A DNA stretch of 36,176 nt from assembly GCA_027603945.1 (NCBI GenBank), contig JADIIU010000128.1, forward strand, positions 1 through 36,176, given 5' to 3'. Both the position numbers and the translations under genes were made by a program. This document shows positions 1-9,481 of this stretch, one piece after another. The DNA comes from Terramyces sp. JEL0728 (lineage: Eukaryota; Chytridiomycota; Chytridiomycetes; Rhizophydiales; Terramycetaceae). Under the pieces are notes generated by a model, which was not told the origin of the DNA, did not search any database, and saw only the letters and a program-made list of their open reading frames with translations. Within the stretch, counting starts at the first letter, position 1. The number at the start of each line of letters is the position of its first letter.

Positions 1-729
1 CGAGTATATAGGGAACAGGGACTGGTTGCTTTCTGGAGGGGAAACGGCGCAAATTGTATTCGGTATTTCCCAACGCAAGCAATCAACTTGGCTTCCAAAG
101 ATAGCATCAAAGCTGCATTCCCGAAATACAATCCAAACACCGATTTCTGGAAATTTTTTGCAATTAATTTAACTTCAGGTGGATTAGCTGGTGCATTGTC
201 TCTCTCTGTAATCTATCCATTAGATTATGCTCGTACTAGACTTGCTGCCGACGTTGGTGGTGGCAAACGACAATTCAGTGGGTTGTGGGATTGCTTGGTG
301 AAAACCTCAAAGGGACCTAAAGGGTTCTTCTCCATCTACCAAGGCTTTGGTGTTGGATTGGCTGGTATCGTTGGATATCGTGGTGTTCAATTTGGGTTAA
401 ACGACACAATCAAGGGATTGAATCCATACGACAAAGAAACCTCATTCAAGGGCATCTTGTCTAAATGGATCACCGCGCAAGTTTCAGTTATTGTTTCTTC
501 TTATCCAGTGTATCCTTTGGATACTATTCGAAGAAGACTCCAAATGCAGTCTGAAAAACCAGTCAACGAACGCTTGTACAATGGCACTGCTGACTGCTTC
601 AGGAAAATTGTCAAGAACGAAGGAGTAACTGCGCTGTTCAAAGGTGCTGGTGCAAATGTATTCCGAAGTGTCGGCGCAGCTTTGGTTTTGGTTCTTTACG
701 GAGAGGCTCAAGCCATTCTCAAACAATAA
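1..729 (+). CDS. AAC: Mitochondrial ADP/ATP carrier, copy 1 (5' partial)
   Basis: Mitochondrial carrier family protein (SLC25), predicted to exchange ADP and ATP across the inner mitochondrial membrane. The open frame runs from base 1, so the first repeat lies outside the window. Visible are the second and third carrier repeats, with PLD(Y)AR and YPLDTIRRR signature helices. Known ADP/ATP carriers carry RRRMMM; here the motif reads RRRLQM, so substrate specificity is slightly uncertain. The rest (YRGVQFGLNDTIK, LFKGAGANVFR) is AAC-like. A near-identical second copy follows 260 bp downstream on the same strand, making a tandem duplication. No intron is needed. Confidence 0.9.
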   Translation, partial: RVYREQGLVAFWRGNGANCIRYFPTQAINLASKDSIKAAFPKYNPNTDFWKFFAINLTSGGLAGALSLSVIYPLDYARTRLAADVGGGKRQFSGLWDCLVKTSKGPKGFFSIYQGFGVGLAGIVGYRGVQFGLNDTIKGLNPYDKETSFKGILSKWITAQVSVIVSSYPVYPLDTIRRRLQMQSEKPVNERLYNGTADCFRKIVKNEGVTALFKGAGANVFRSVGAALVLVLYGEAQAILKQ

Positions 730-989
730 ACTTGCCTCATTGGATGAAAATATTGCATCTCTGTTGATGATTCTTCTGAACATGAATCCTGTCTAATCAT
801 CCTTCCAGATTACAGACTAAAGTTGCGCGTGAGGCACGCACAATCATGTCCACGGATTCACGAACGAATTCCACTGATCTGATTGTTGGTATTGGTCGGT
901 TTCTTCTGACCCAAAGTTACCTTGTGGAATGGGGGGTTCAATGTTGGGAAGGAAATAAGCCACTACAAATTACTTGCATAATATTTATA

Positions 990-1925
990 ATGTCTGAAAA
1001 ACAAAAAAGTAAAGATAGTTTTTTCGTTGCGCTCGGCAAAGACTTCCTTGCTGGTGGGGTTTCTGGTGTGATTTCCAAAACTGCAACATCTCCAATTGAA
1101 AGAGTGAAGCTCATTATTCAAACTCAAGATACTAATCCAAAAATCATCTCTGGTGAAGTCCCAAGATACACTGGCTTCATTAACACGTTTGGCCGAGTAT
1201 ATAGGGAACAGGGACTGGTTGCTTTCTGGAGGGGAAACGGCGCAAATTGTATTCGGTATTTCCCCACTCAAGCAATCAACTTGGCTTCCAAAGATAGCAT
1301 CAAGGATGCATTCCCGAAATACAACCCAAAGATCGATTTCTGGAAATTTTTTGCTGTTAATTTAGCTTCTGGTGGTTTAGCTGGTGGCTTGGGACTTACT
1401 GTAATCTACCCATTAGACTTTGCGCGAACTAGACTTGCTGCCGACGTTGGTGGTGGCAAGCGTCAATTCGCCGGTTTGTGGGATTGCTTGGTGAAAACCT
1501 CAAAGGGACCTAAAGGGTTCTTCTCCATCTACCAAGGCTTTGGTGTTGGATTGGCTGGTATCGTTGGATATCGTGGTGTTCAATTTGGGTTAAACGACAC
1601 AATCAAGGGATTGAATCCATACGACAAAGAAACCTCATTCAGGGGCATCTTGTCTAAATGGATCACCGCGCAAGTTTCAGTTATTGTTTCTTCTTTTGGA
1701 GTGTATCCTTTGGACACTGTTCGGCGAAGACTCCAAATGCAATCTGAAAAACCAGTCAACGAACGCTTGTACAATGGCACTGCTGACTGCTTCAGGAAAA
1801 TTGTCAAGAACGAAGGAGTAACTGCGCTGTTCAAAGGTGCTGGTGCAAATGTATTCCGAAGTGTCGGCGCAGCTTTGGTTTTGGTTCTTTACGGAGAGGC
1901 TCAAGCCATTCTTAAACAAAAATAA
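990..1925 (+). CDS. AAC: Mitochondrial ADP/ATP carrier, copy 2 (complete)
   Basis: Complete 311-residue SLC25 carrier, the normal family length. The open frame extends back to 846, but the ATG at 990 (MSEKQKSKDSFF) fits family N-termini and is preferred. Three repeats are visible: SPIERVKLIIQTQD, YPLDFARTRL and YPLDTVRRRLQMQ. As in copy 1, the AAC signature RRRMMM is RRRLQM. It probably supplies the cytosol with ATP by ADP/ATP exchange at the mitochondrial inner membrane. DNA identity to copy 1 is patchy: long perfectly matching stretches alternate with a diverged block around 1340-1470, which suggests gene conversion. Confidence 0.93.
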   Translation: MSEKQKSKDSFFVALGKDFLAGGVSGVISKTATSPIERVKLIIQTQDTNPKIISGEVPRYTGFINTFGRVYREQGLVAFWRGNGANCIRYFPTQAINLASKDSIKDAFPKYNPKIDFWKFFAVNLASGGLAGGLGLTVIYPLDFARTRLAADVGGGKRQFAGLWDCLVKTSKGPKGFFSIYQGFGVGLAGIVGYRGVQFGLNDTIKGLNPYDKETSFRGILSKWITAQVSVIVSSFGVYPLDTVRRRLQMQSEKPVNERLYNGTADCFRKIVKNEGVTALFKGAGANVFRSVGAALVLVLYGEAQAILKQK

Positions 1926-1994
1926 ACTCGCCCCATTGATCGGCAATTTTCAAAGTAGCTTCAAAATGAGATTTCCAAATTATTTTTTTTTGAA

Positions 1995-2378
1995 ATGAAA
2001 CAAGTCAAAAACAAAAAACCAAAGCGAGACCCTAAAAAAGAGATTGAAAGGTTCAAAAAACAAGCACTAAAACGTCCGCAAAAGGAAATTGTAGAATACA
2101 ATGAAGAAACCAGACACGAGTTTGTCACTGGGTTTCAGAAACGGAAACAACAGCTAAAGAAAAAGAGAATGGAGAAGAAAATTGAAAGGAATAAACAGGA
2201 AAAAAGGGAATCGCTCAGGGAAAAGAGACGTAAGCTGTATGATGTCATACCAATGGTGAAAGAAATTGATTCTATCACTGAAGTCAGTGGAGATAAAGAT
2301 GTTGTAAATTATGGAAAGAGTATTACAGTTACAGTGACTCCTTTTGATCCGGAAGATATTGACGATTTACAAGAATAA
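1995..2378 (+). CDS. RRP17: Rrp17/NOL12-family rRNA processing protein
   Basis: Small 127-residue basic protein. The core EETRHEFVTGFQKRKQQ followed by a long Lys/Arg/Glu-rich helix matches the Nop25/NOL12/Rrp17 family, and the C-terminus SITVTVTPFDPED is also family-like. Family members are nucleolar RNA-binding proteins; yeast Rrp17 is a 5'-3' exonuclease acting in 60S maturation. The ATG at 1995 is the first in frame, 69 bp after the AAC stop. It converges on MAT1/TFB3, whose stop is 29 bp away. No intron is needed. Confidence 0.8.
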   Translation: MKQVKNKKPKRDPKKEIERFKKQALKRPQKEIVEYNEETRHEFVTGFQKRKQQLKKKRMEKKIERNKQEKRESLREKRRKLYDVIPMVKEIDSITEVSGDKDVVNYGKSITVTVTPFDPEDIDDLQE

Positions 2379-2407
2379 CTAATAAATGATGAGAAAGTAC
2401 AATGCGA

Positions 2408-3323
2408 TTATATATTTGCAAATAAGGCAGAAGTAGCAGCAGATAGTGCCCTGCCGTACGTGATGGATGTACTGAATCCGCTGGCCTTGAAGATATCGCC
2501 TTTGATTTCACTTGTCAATCTACATTAAACAGAAAAATACCTGCTTGTATATTGGTTAGTATTGATAAATGAGATGCGGTTCAATATAGTATCCACTGGT
2601 TCAAAATCAAAATCATCGTCTTCTTCAATTTCTTCCATTTCAATCTTTATTTCTACTTTATCTACTTTTTGCTTTTTGTACTTGTTTTCTTTCATCACAG
2701 TCTTTAAATCTTTGGTGGAAGATGTTTGAATTTTGGATATCAATTCCAGATCGCTTTGTTGCTTTTCATTCAGTTGCTTGTTTTCAATTTCCAAGAAAGC
2801 TTCCTTTCTGGCTTGTTTTTCTAGTTTTTCCCTTTGGATCCTTTGCTGGATCAGACGCTCTTCTTGAAGTTGTTTTTGTTTATTCCTTTCAATCAATTCC
2901 TTGTTTTCATTCCTAAAACGCTCTATGCGCTCGTTTGTTTCCTGAATATCGACATTGTTGATCATATTAAAGATAATCTCTTCCGTTTCTTCAAGGTAGT
3001 CATTATAATCTCTAAGCGAAGGGAAATCTTCTTGCCTCTTGTTTATGAACGACAATTTCTTTCTAATTTGAACTTCCTTTTCCACGTACAAGTCATCAAA
3101 CTTTTGGGTGGTAAAATTGCTCTTTCTAAGTGTAGTCTTGCATATAGGACAAGGGCCTGGATTAAACAGAATTACCTGGGCCGGAACGGAACAAACGATC
3201 GACACACGTTTCGCACATCTTGTGAAAGCAGGGAGATACAAGCAATTTGAGACTCTGATTGAGATACTTGTCTGTCAAGCAAACTGGGCAGGTATCATTA
3301 TTCACGTTGGTTGTTTTCGTCAT
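2408..3323 (-). CDS. TFB3: TFIIH/CAK assembly factor MAT1 (Tfb3)
   Basis: RING-finger subunit that assembles the CDK-activating kinase (Cdk7-cyclin H) into TFIIH. Exons on the minus strand: 3323-3176, 3156-2541, 2519-2408, giving 291 residues. Introns are 19 nt (3157-3175) and 21 nt (2520-2540). Removing the first joins the RING: CPVC, then CFHKMCETC, then [13 protein letters not shown]. Removing the second adds the conserved tail ([17 protein letters not shown]), which resembles the human MAT1 end. The middle is a long coiled coil (about 90-220) beginning [10 protein letters not shown]. The start at 3323 precedes the first zinc ligands by about 10 residues. Confidence 0.93.
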
Positions 3324-3642
3324 TCTAGATTTGAAATTTAATGAATAATTTTCAAGTGAACAATTCTAATTTCAAGTGAACAATTCTAATTTCAAATTAG
3401 TAAGACTGCATAGCTGTGGTAAGTATAGCTTGCTTACTCAATGCACACTGTGAATTTCACAATTCCAGATGGGTTTGGTACTTTATCCCGAATACCATTT
3501 GCCGTTTCATTCAGAAGCGGAGCTAATCGCCATGTACCAGAGATTCTCTATTACCAATTCAATTTCAGCTATTCCAAACTAAACAGTGAGCCCACTCAGC
3601 TGTTTCACACAAATCCAGCCACCGCATAGCTTTTACTTTTAA
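3324..3642. other. Divergent intergenic region MAT1 / LEA-2 protein
   Basis: This 319-bp gap separates two divergent start codons and presumably holds both promoters. It contains a perfect 20-bp tandem repeat (3351-3390). A 62-codon open frame at 3441-3629 has no recognisable domain and could be chance or a small protein. A GTAAGTAT-type donor sequence at 3420 hints at a 5'UTR intron, unproven. Confidence 0.4.
3351..3390 (+). repeat. Perfect 20-bp tandem duplication with intron-like content
   Basis: Two exact copies of TTCAAGTGAACAATTCTAAT, followed by a third partial start (TTCAAATTAG). Each copy contains a GT, a CTAAT branch-like motif and, at the next junction, CAAG. The period equals the intron length seen elsewhere here, so it may be a duplicated 5'UTR intron upstream of the LEA-2 gene. 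Promoter repeat is the alternative. Confidence 0.55.
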
Positions 3643-5104
3643 ATGGAAAATAGAATAGACACCCATTCAAATGAAATGCAATCCGGAGAGCAGCCAAGAG
3701 TTGTAGATGCAAAAAATTCACCGCTTGCTCCACCCAAATCAAATGCACCGCCAAAATTATCTCCCTCATTCAACCCAAACAGAATCAGTGCTTCTTCAGG
3801 AGCTTCTTCTGACCGAGATGCTAAAGAACTACTGGCTTCAATCCCTCAAAGCCCTAATTCAAATGTAAATAGTGGGTATGAATATAATGCATATGGTTAC
3901 CAACATAATGACAATCAAGGGTATCAGTATGATCAAAACTACTATGAACAAGAACAGCCCTATCCACAACAGTATGACAACCAATACCCAAGCCATCCGC
4001 AAGGCTATGGGTATGACCAACATAATCAACAGTATGGAGAATATGACTATCAGCAGGGCTACCAATATGGCCAGCCAGAGTATGAACAAAGCCATCCATC
4101 CTACGCCCCAAACTCTGCCTATACTGCATCCTATCAAAACCAGGGGCATTATCCACCAGAAGAAGATTATCCCCACACCATTTCGAATTACGAAAGCAGC
4201 TATCAACACTCTGTTCATTCACACGACCCATCAGAGTATGGTAAAAATGTAAAGTTTGACAAGGACGCAAAGTCTGAAAAGAACGTTCCTTCGCCATTAA
4301 AGTCCAATCGCATGAGTGCCATGTCTACTGGTTCTTATGTCCATGAAAGATACTGCTGTGGTATGTTCAAATCCAAACGAAAGTGCACGTTGGTGTGTGT
4401 ACCTATCTGGATTATTATTTTGGCGATCATCGGTAAACGGTAATAACAATAGGCATTGCAGGTTTCTTTTTGTACCCTCGAATTCCAAGTTTTCATATAG
4501 GTTCAGTTAACCAAACGCAGCCTCTTGCGCTGTCAGATCTTTCTACTTTAAAATCTGGAAATCCTCCATTTAGCGCTAATTTTTCCATGCAAACGGATAT
4601 TACTGTTACTTCATCCAACTACATTGCCTGGTCAATTAATCAGTTAACAATCAATGGTTTCATCCAAATTCCTTTTGTTGATACTGCAACCAATACCATC
4701 AAAATGTCAGTTGCAAAAGTGGCCATAGCCTCTGGGACAAGAAACTCCATCACATTACAAGCACAAGGAAATACAACCATCAGAATGGTAACTGATCATT
4801 AATTTAGCAATTTCATGTGGCTTACACAGCTGATGGTCCAGTAGACAGAGATAATTTGATATCTGACAAAAATAATTTAGGACTTTACATGCTGATTGAA
4901 TCTTGTGGGTCTCCTGATACTATCCAGAGATATGGTTACCCTATTCCCCCACGAGATAATGGTATTTTGGATATCATCTTCCAATCTACGGTAACATTTG
5001 GGGTATTCAAGTTTGACTTGACCCAAAATATACAAAAGATTCCTTGTCCCGACGGTGCCAATGACTTGGTAAAGTTTGCAACTTCGGGTATCCTTGGTAG
5101 CTAA
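3643..5104 (+). CDS. Single-pass membrane protein with LEA-2-like C-terminal domain
   Basis: Exons 3643-4432, 4453-4787, 4808-5104 encode 473 residues; both introns (4433-4452, 4788-4807) are 20 nt. Residues 1-235 are hydrophilic and low-complexity, very rich in Tyr, Gln, Pro and Asn (QGYQYDQ-type motifs). A basic juxtamembrane stretch (CCGMFKSKRKC) precedes one membrane helix (about 250-270). The rest is a beta-rich domain resembling LEA-2/NDR1-HIN1 domains (SSNYIAWSINQLTINGFIQIPF). I infer a cytosolic disordered N-terminus and a lumenal or extracellular LEA-2 domain. Function unknown. Its stop is 10 bp from the GPKOW stop. Confidence 0.75.
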
Positions 5105-5114
5105 TATATCTTTA

Positions 5115-6032
5115 TTATAACGCATCTACATACTCTGATACATCGTCGAATGTTAGTGTAGCCAAGTCATAAGTTGACTCTATCTGCACAACTACTTTTT
5201 CTGATTTGCTATTATACTCTTTCAGCTCTGCCAGCTGTCCTTTGTCTTCGCCTTTCAAAACCAATACCTTTCGTCCAACTCTAGGAATAACGGTCTCCAA
5301 ATCACACTGGTCAACTACAATTAATAATAATTTGCCATCAATGAGATTCCCGCCCTGCAGCTTTACTATGCACGTATTCAAAGACACCACGTCCTGAATT
5401 ACGCCTTTTTGATTGTAATTCTTTTTTGATAGTATGCGCACTCTGATATGCGGCCTAATCCACTGCTTTTGTTTAATTTTAATTTGATCATCCCAAACAC
5501 GTATAACTTTATCTTTGATTTGAATTTTAACACTGATCCCGTCTGATTTTGTCGACGTGTCAATTACTTTTCCTTCTATATGTTTATGCTTCCCTTCAGT
5601 CACTACTACAGTTTGTCCTTTCAAATCTCTTCTGGGAGGAGGAGGTGTTGGGTCCCGCTCTATTACAGGTTTCTGTTCTTGTTTCGATTCTATTATTGGA
5701 TCGTTTAATGGGTCTGCTCCAATTCCTAATAATGGAGGGCGTGGTTTTAGTTCTATTGGGGCTAGCAATCCGTTCGGATTCTTTCCAACAGGTTTGCCTT
5801 CTTTCCACCCCATCCCTTTCAATAGGGCTGCTCCAAACATTTCAACCGGTACTGTATCATAGCTGCTTTCATCTGGTCTTTGGCTGTAATCATACTCGTA
5901 CTTTTCCTTTTCGGATAAATTTGCGGGTATTTTTCTCAAATCTGTCTTTTGAATGGGTATAACTATATCCATTTGCACCCTCTGTGCTGGTTGGTGGTCG
6001 TTAAATGCATCTGCTACTTTTCGCTTGGACAT
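5115..6032 (-). CDS. GPKOW: G-patch/KOW spliceosomal protein (GPKOW/MOS2/Spp2)
   Basis: Intronless, 305 residues. The G-patch (about 62-105) contains FGAALLKGMGWKEGKPVGKN, the signature of the Spp2/GPKOW/MOS2 group. KOW-type segments follow at about 140-175 (GQTVVVTEGKHKHIEGKVI) and 250-290 (VGRKVLVLKGEDKGQ), with the conserved WIRPHIRVRILSKKNYNQKG between them. Family members bind the DEAH helicase Prp2/DHX16 through the G-patch and activate the spliceosome before step one. This layout is closer to animal/plant GPKOW than to short yeast Spp2. It lies 38 bp downstream of B56 on the same strand. It is a splicing factor in a genome with extreme introns. Confidence 0.93.
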   Translation of the reverse strand: MSKRKVADAFNDHQPAQRVQMDIVIPIQKTDLRKIPANLSEKEKYEYDYSQRPDESSYDTVPVEMFGAALLKGMGWKEGKPVGKNPNGLLAPIELKPRPPLLGIGADPLNDPIIESKQEQKPVIERDPTPPPPRRDLKGQTVVVTEGKHKHIEGKVIDTSTKSDGISVKIQIKDKVIRVWDDQIKIKQKQWIRPHIRVRILSKKNYNQKGVIQDVVSLNTCIVKLQGGNLIDGKLLLIVVDQCDLETVIPRVGRKVLVLKGEDKGQLAELKEYNSKSEKVVVQIESTYDLATLTFDDVSEYVDAL

Positions 6033-6070
6033 GAGATCAAAAATGAAACAGAAAATTAGAAAAAGAAAAT

Positions 6071-8192
6071 CTATTCCGACTTGTCACTCTTTGAAGAGAT
6101 TAAATCCTCCAGGGATTTATGTCGACTCAATTCAGACATGACATCTGCATCAACTGGTAATACTGATTTTCTGCGGAATCTGGATGGAGTAGCATCTTTT
6201 TTATCATTAAATTGTTGCTACAGTTAGGATACAAATTACAAGTTCTTTTGTAAGCGAATCATCTTCTTCCATGGCACCTGGAGATTTAGCCAATTCGTCA
6301 GAGTCTTCGCCTGGCTCTTGTGTCATTTCCTTTTCGGTTACGATGGATACTGGCCCTAATATTAACAAAGACTACTTTGGGTCGGCTTCTTTATGACAAT
6401 ATTCTCGACATGGATATTCTCCATATTCTTTTGTGCCAATTCTTCAATTTTAGCCCACGCTTCTTCACGATCCTTTTGCTTTTTGCGCTCGCTAAGTTAG
6501 AATAAAGTACTGTTGGCGGCTCTGTTTGAATTTGTTTGTGCATTCATCAAATAGTTTCGGAGACATTTCCATAAAGAGTTTGAGGGCATTGTAGACTAAT
6601 CCATGTATGGTTCTTGATTATTTTATATTTACCGATTCCAGTGTGATTTCGAGTTTTTGTATAGTGCCGGAAACATGATTGGTAATATAACATTAACGTT
6701 TTCATTGATCAGGTTGTTGATATATTCATTATTCCAGTAATACAGTGCTCTTTCAGCTACTTGGAAATGTGGACTAGATACAGATCGCGCAATTTGTTGG
6801 AATATTGGTACTTGCACTTTAACAAACTCTAGCGGCTCAATGACATCCAATATTTCCTCCAGTTCGTTCAAAAACATTACTTCCTTTGGTGAATTTACTT
6901 TTGGCCAGAAGCGCAGCAATCCATTGACAACCTCTTCTGTCAAGGAAGGATCTTTTTCTAAAAACTGTACAACGCAATATGCTAGTTGCGGATGATATAG
7001 AGTGAGTGACTTTGCTTTGTGAAGTGGTAGGAGCACTCGGATGAGGAAAACTTTGTGTTCTTCTTTCAGTGGGAGTGCGAATCCATTAATAATACTTGAT
7101 TAGAGACAAATACCTTCCGAGAATCTCCAACATTTCAGCGATCCCACTATGACGCTCGTCTTCATATACAAACATAAAGAAAGCATTATTAATAGATCTA
7201 CGAATAAAGGCTCTTAAATTAAGGAATTTTCCATAAATTCTGTGCAAAGTGGTTTTCAAAAAGTCTCTTTCACGAGGATCTTCGCTGTCGAAAAGTTCCA
7301 ACAACTATGTTAGTGAAATTTACCTGCAATACAAAGTGTGTGTCGATATATTTCTTTGCGATATTGGTATTAAAGTCTGGCGATTCGATAAAACGGAGCA
7401 ATAGCTCGTATACGATCTGTAGGTGTGGCCATCCAGTTTCCAACACAGGCTCGTCTTCTTCCGGGTCGAAAGCATCTCCTGCAGGATTGACTTGCGGTGG
7501 TAAAGTCCTAAACATATTTGTAGAGAACTAGATCAGATCCCAGTTACCATATTCATTAAATCAGGGTATGTTGCTTCGACAATCACGCCTCTATTATTTG
7601 TAATATAATCCACAAGCTCAGTTAATGTCTGTCTCTTAATTTCTTTTCCTTTTAAATCCCCAAGAGTATCTGTAAAGTCAAACATTACGCAGCATTGTTG
7701 CAGTTTCTTTAGCAACAAATCTGGACGCTCTGAAATGGGAACCTCTAAGTTTTAAAAATCAATATACCCTTGAGGTTGGGTAATTTCTCCAATTCCACTT
7801 TTTCAGTAACATGGAATCTGGAAGATTTTTGCCGCTTTGGTGTTTTGGCAACTGGAAGTGTATCTTTTCCGCTCTTTATTTTGGCAATAGTCCCGGCTTT
7901 TGGAGCTCCGCCGGCGTTAGTTGGAGGTGTAACTGGCGCTGATACTTGTATTGTTGGTGCTTCTTCTTTCTTTTTATTATCCTTTTTCATTGGTGCTGAT
8001 GGTACGGTCGTGTTTGGTGCGTTTGGCGGTGTAGTTGCTCTTGCTTGAGTTTTAGGCGTTGTAGGCTGTTGTTGCTGTTGCTTTGGAGGTTGAGGTTGCT
8101 GCTTATTATCTTTAGAAAAGGGTAACTAAGGATGAGATTAGCAAAAAGTTAGAAAATAACTTACTCGAAAATTATACCTTGAGTGATTTCAT
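6071..8192 (-). CDS. RTS1: PP2A regulatory subunit B56 (PR61/Rts1)
   Basis: Regulatory B' subunit that targets protein phosphatase 2A. Minus-strand exons: 8192-8178, 8125-7768, 7744-7548, 7527-7324, 7304-7114, 7094-6633, 6612-6511, 6491-6376, 6355-6240, 6217-6071; 636 codons including stop. Introns are 52, 23, 20, 19, 19, 20, 19, 20 and 22 nt in transcription order. The HEAT-like core is highly conserved: [89 protein letters not shown]. The N-terminus is Gln/Pro/Thr-rich. The C-terminal tail is acidic, then basic (RFRRKSVLP). Only the short first exon and its 52-nt intron are doubtful. Confidence 0.93.
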
Positions 8193-9083
8193 GAGGAATT
8201 ATGAAAAGTCAAAAGTATCGTGGGCTAATTAAACAATGCCTCCTCCCAACCATATTTCTCATGACAATCAGACAATGGAATGCTACAGACGAAGTAGAAT
8301 TGAGGCGTATTTTATTCTCGTACCAGCTGCGAAATGATACCTGATACCACTGCTTCGATAAGCAATCTAACATGTCCTATCACACAAACCTATGGCAGAT
8401 AAATGTTGGCGTGCGTACACGGAGCATCAATGGGCACATATAGTCTCCTCGCACTCCTTTGAGACAATAAAACTCTTTCTATTCAGCAAAAGATGAGATT
8501 TTTATTCCCACAACTTGCGCGTGTGTGTCTCACCCGAATAGATATTTGAATTGGTAACAGTCACTAGAGTCTTATTAAAGCGCTGGCTAGTCGGTCCGAT
8601 TTTTATGTCAGAAAGTGTAGAAATAAATTTATATCCCTGAATGGAGAAAATCTTGTCATTTTCCTTATCTATTTTTGATTTTGATCCCAATTCAATAAAC
8701 TACTTATTCCTGCACAATTACATTATCTATACTTGGATTTTCAAGCAAGCCCTTATCCATTTGACAGCGACAGCGACAGCATTTGAATGAGTCGGATCGT
8801 GGCAGTTGCAGGACCTCATTGGTGATATAATAACATGGCTTTGTGCAAGTTTGTCTTTCTGATAAACCGAAAGTCAAAGGTTCGACCCCTTTCAAAGCTG
8901 CTTTTACTCTAATCTGGCTCACTTTCCTGGTTATGTGCGTTCCTGCAGATATTCATCGCGTACTTTCTAGATTGCAATACTATCGTTTGAAACAGCGGGT
9001 TTAATTATTGAGCCGTTGGAGAAAGTTAAAAGCACACCATGAAAGTGAATTTGGAGATTTGAAATTTTTTCCCAATAATCAAA
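8193..9083. other. Intergenic region without a confident gene
   Basis: About 890 bp between divergent B56 and NDUFB9 starts, unusually long for this window. Two minus-strand open frames (8502-8690 and 8704-8922) show no recognised domain. The second includes the translation of a tRNA-like T-arm (GVEPLTFGL), a common artefact. The first (IQGYKFISTLSDIKIG) could be a terminal exon of an unrecognised small gene. The supportable element is the Pol III-like sequence at 8837-8900. Confidence 0.4.
8837..8900 (+). ncRNA. tRNA-like Pol III element (atypical or degenerate tRNA)
   Basis: A perfect B-box match (GGTTCGACCCC, 8879-8889) sits in a 5-bp T-arm (AAAGG/CCTTT). The flanks pair as a 7-bp acceptor stem (GGCTTTG at 8837 with CAAAGCT ending 8899, one G-U pair). 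A TTTT terminator follows at 8902-8905, and TGGCTTTGTGC at 8836 partly fits an A box. Only 32 nt separate acceptor and T-arm, against about 48 in a normal tRNA. They form one hairpin (CTTTC/GAAAG, 9-nt loop), so no standard D-arm or 7-nt anticodon loop can be drawn. It is a tRNA relic, a tRNA-derived element or a strange tRNA. Confidence 0.35.
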
Positions 9084-9442
9084 ATGACCGCTCTTCAGTT
9101 GGCATCACAAGCACACAGTGCATACGTTAGAAGACTTTACAGACGTTCATTGCGGTTGGCAGCTGATTGGTACTGGAGAAGACCGGAATACAGAGAGAAA
9201 TCACTGTTGATTAGAGAATTATTTGAAGTCAACAAGGATTTAAAGAGTGTGAAACAAGTGGAGGTATGTTTAGCTCAAGCGGAATATTTGTTGGTCGCAT
9301 ACGCTCATTATCAACCATTCAAACATATTACCGCACCTGGAGGCTCCAAATTTGAAAGAAATGTTCCATTCCCTGAAGAGGTAGCTGTTGTTAACTTTAG
9401 CTTATTAAACGAGGAGTTACACCGTTCGACAACTTTTCTTAA
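9084..9442 (+). CDS. NDUFB9: Complex I subunit NDUFB9 (B22), LYR family
   Basis: Accessory subunit of mitochondrial NADH dehydrogenase. Exons 9084-9380 and 9401-9442 encode 112 residues. Motifs: the LYR-type RRLYRRSLRLAADWYW near the start, and the hallmark APGGSKFERNVPFPEE. The 20-nt intron (9381-9400, GTAG...TTAACTTTAG) gives an ending ELIKRGVTPFDNFS and a stop 39 bp short of the metacaspase stop. Unspliced, the frame would run to 9500 and overlap that gene, so the spliced form is preferred. The protein is shorter than human NDUFB9, which has a longer C-terminus. Its presence implies complex I is retained. Confidence 0.88.
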
Positions 9443-9481
9443 ATATATCGGCTTATCAATTTATCAAGAATCTCAAAAGAA

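Noticed and set aside
846..989. Upstream extension of the second ADP/ATP carrier (48 extra codons)
   Set aside because: The extra sequence has no carrier or clear targeting character, the family starts just before the first helix, and the ATG at 990 gives the standard 311-residue length.
3854..4297. Long minus-strand and shifted plus-strand frames over the LEA-2 gene (e.g. 3854-4297, 3872-4252)
   Set aside because: They are shadows of the Tyr/Gln-rich low-complexity coding sequence, with composition set by the CAA/TAT codon repeats.
8704..8922. 72-codon minus-strand frame containing GVEPLTFGLSERQT
   Set aside because: This peptide pattern is a well-known artefact of translating a tRNA T-arm antisense; it overlaps the tRNA-like element at 8837-8900.
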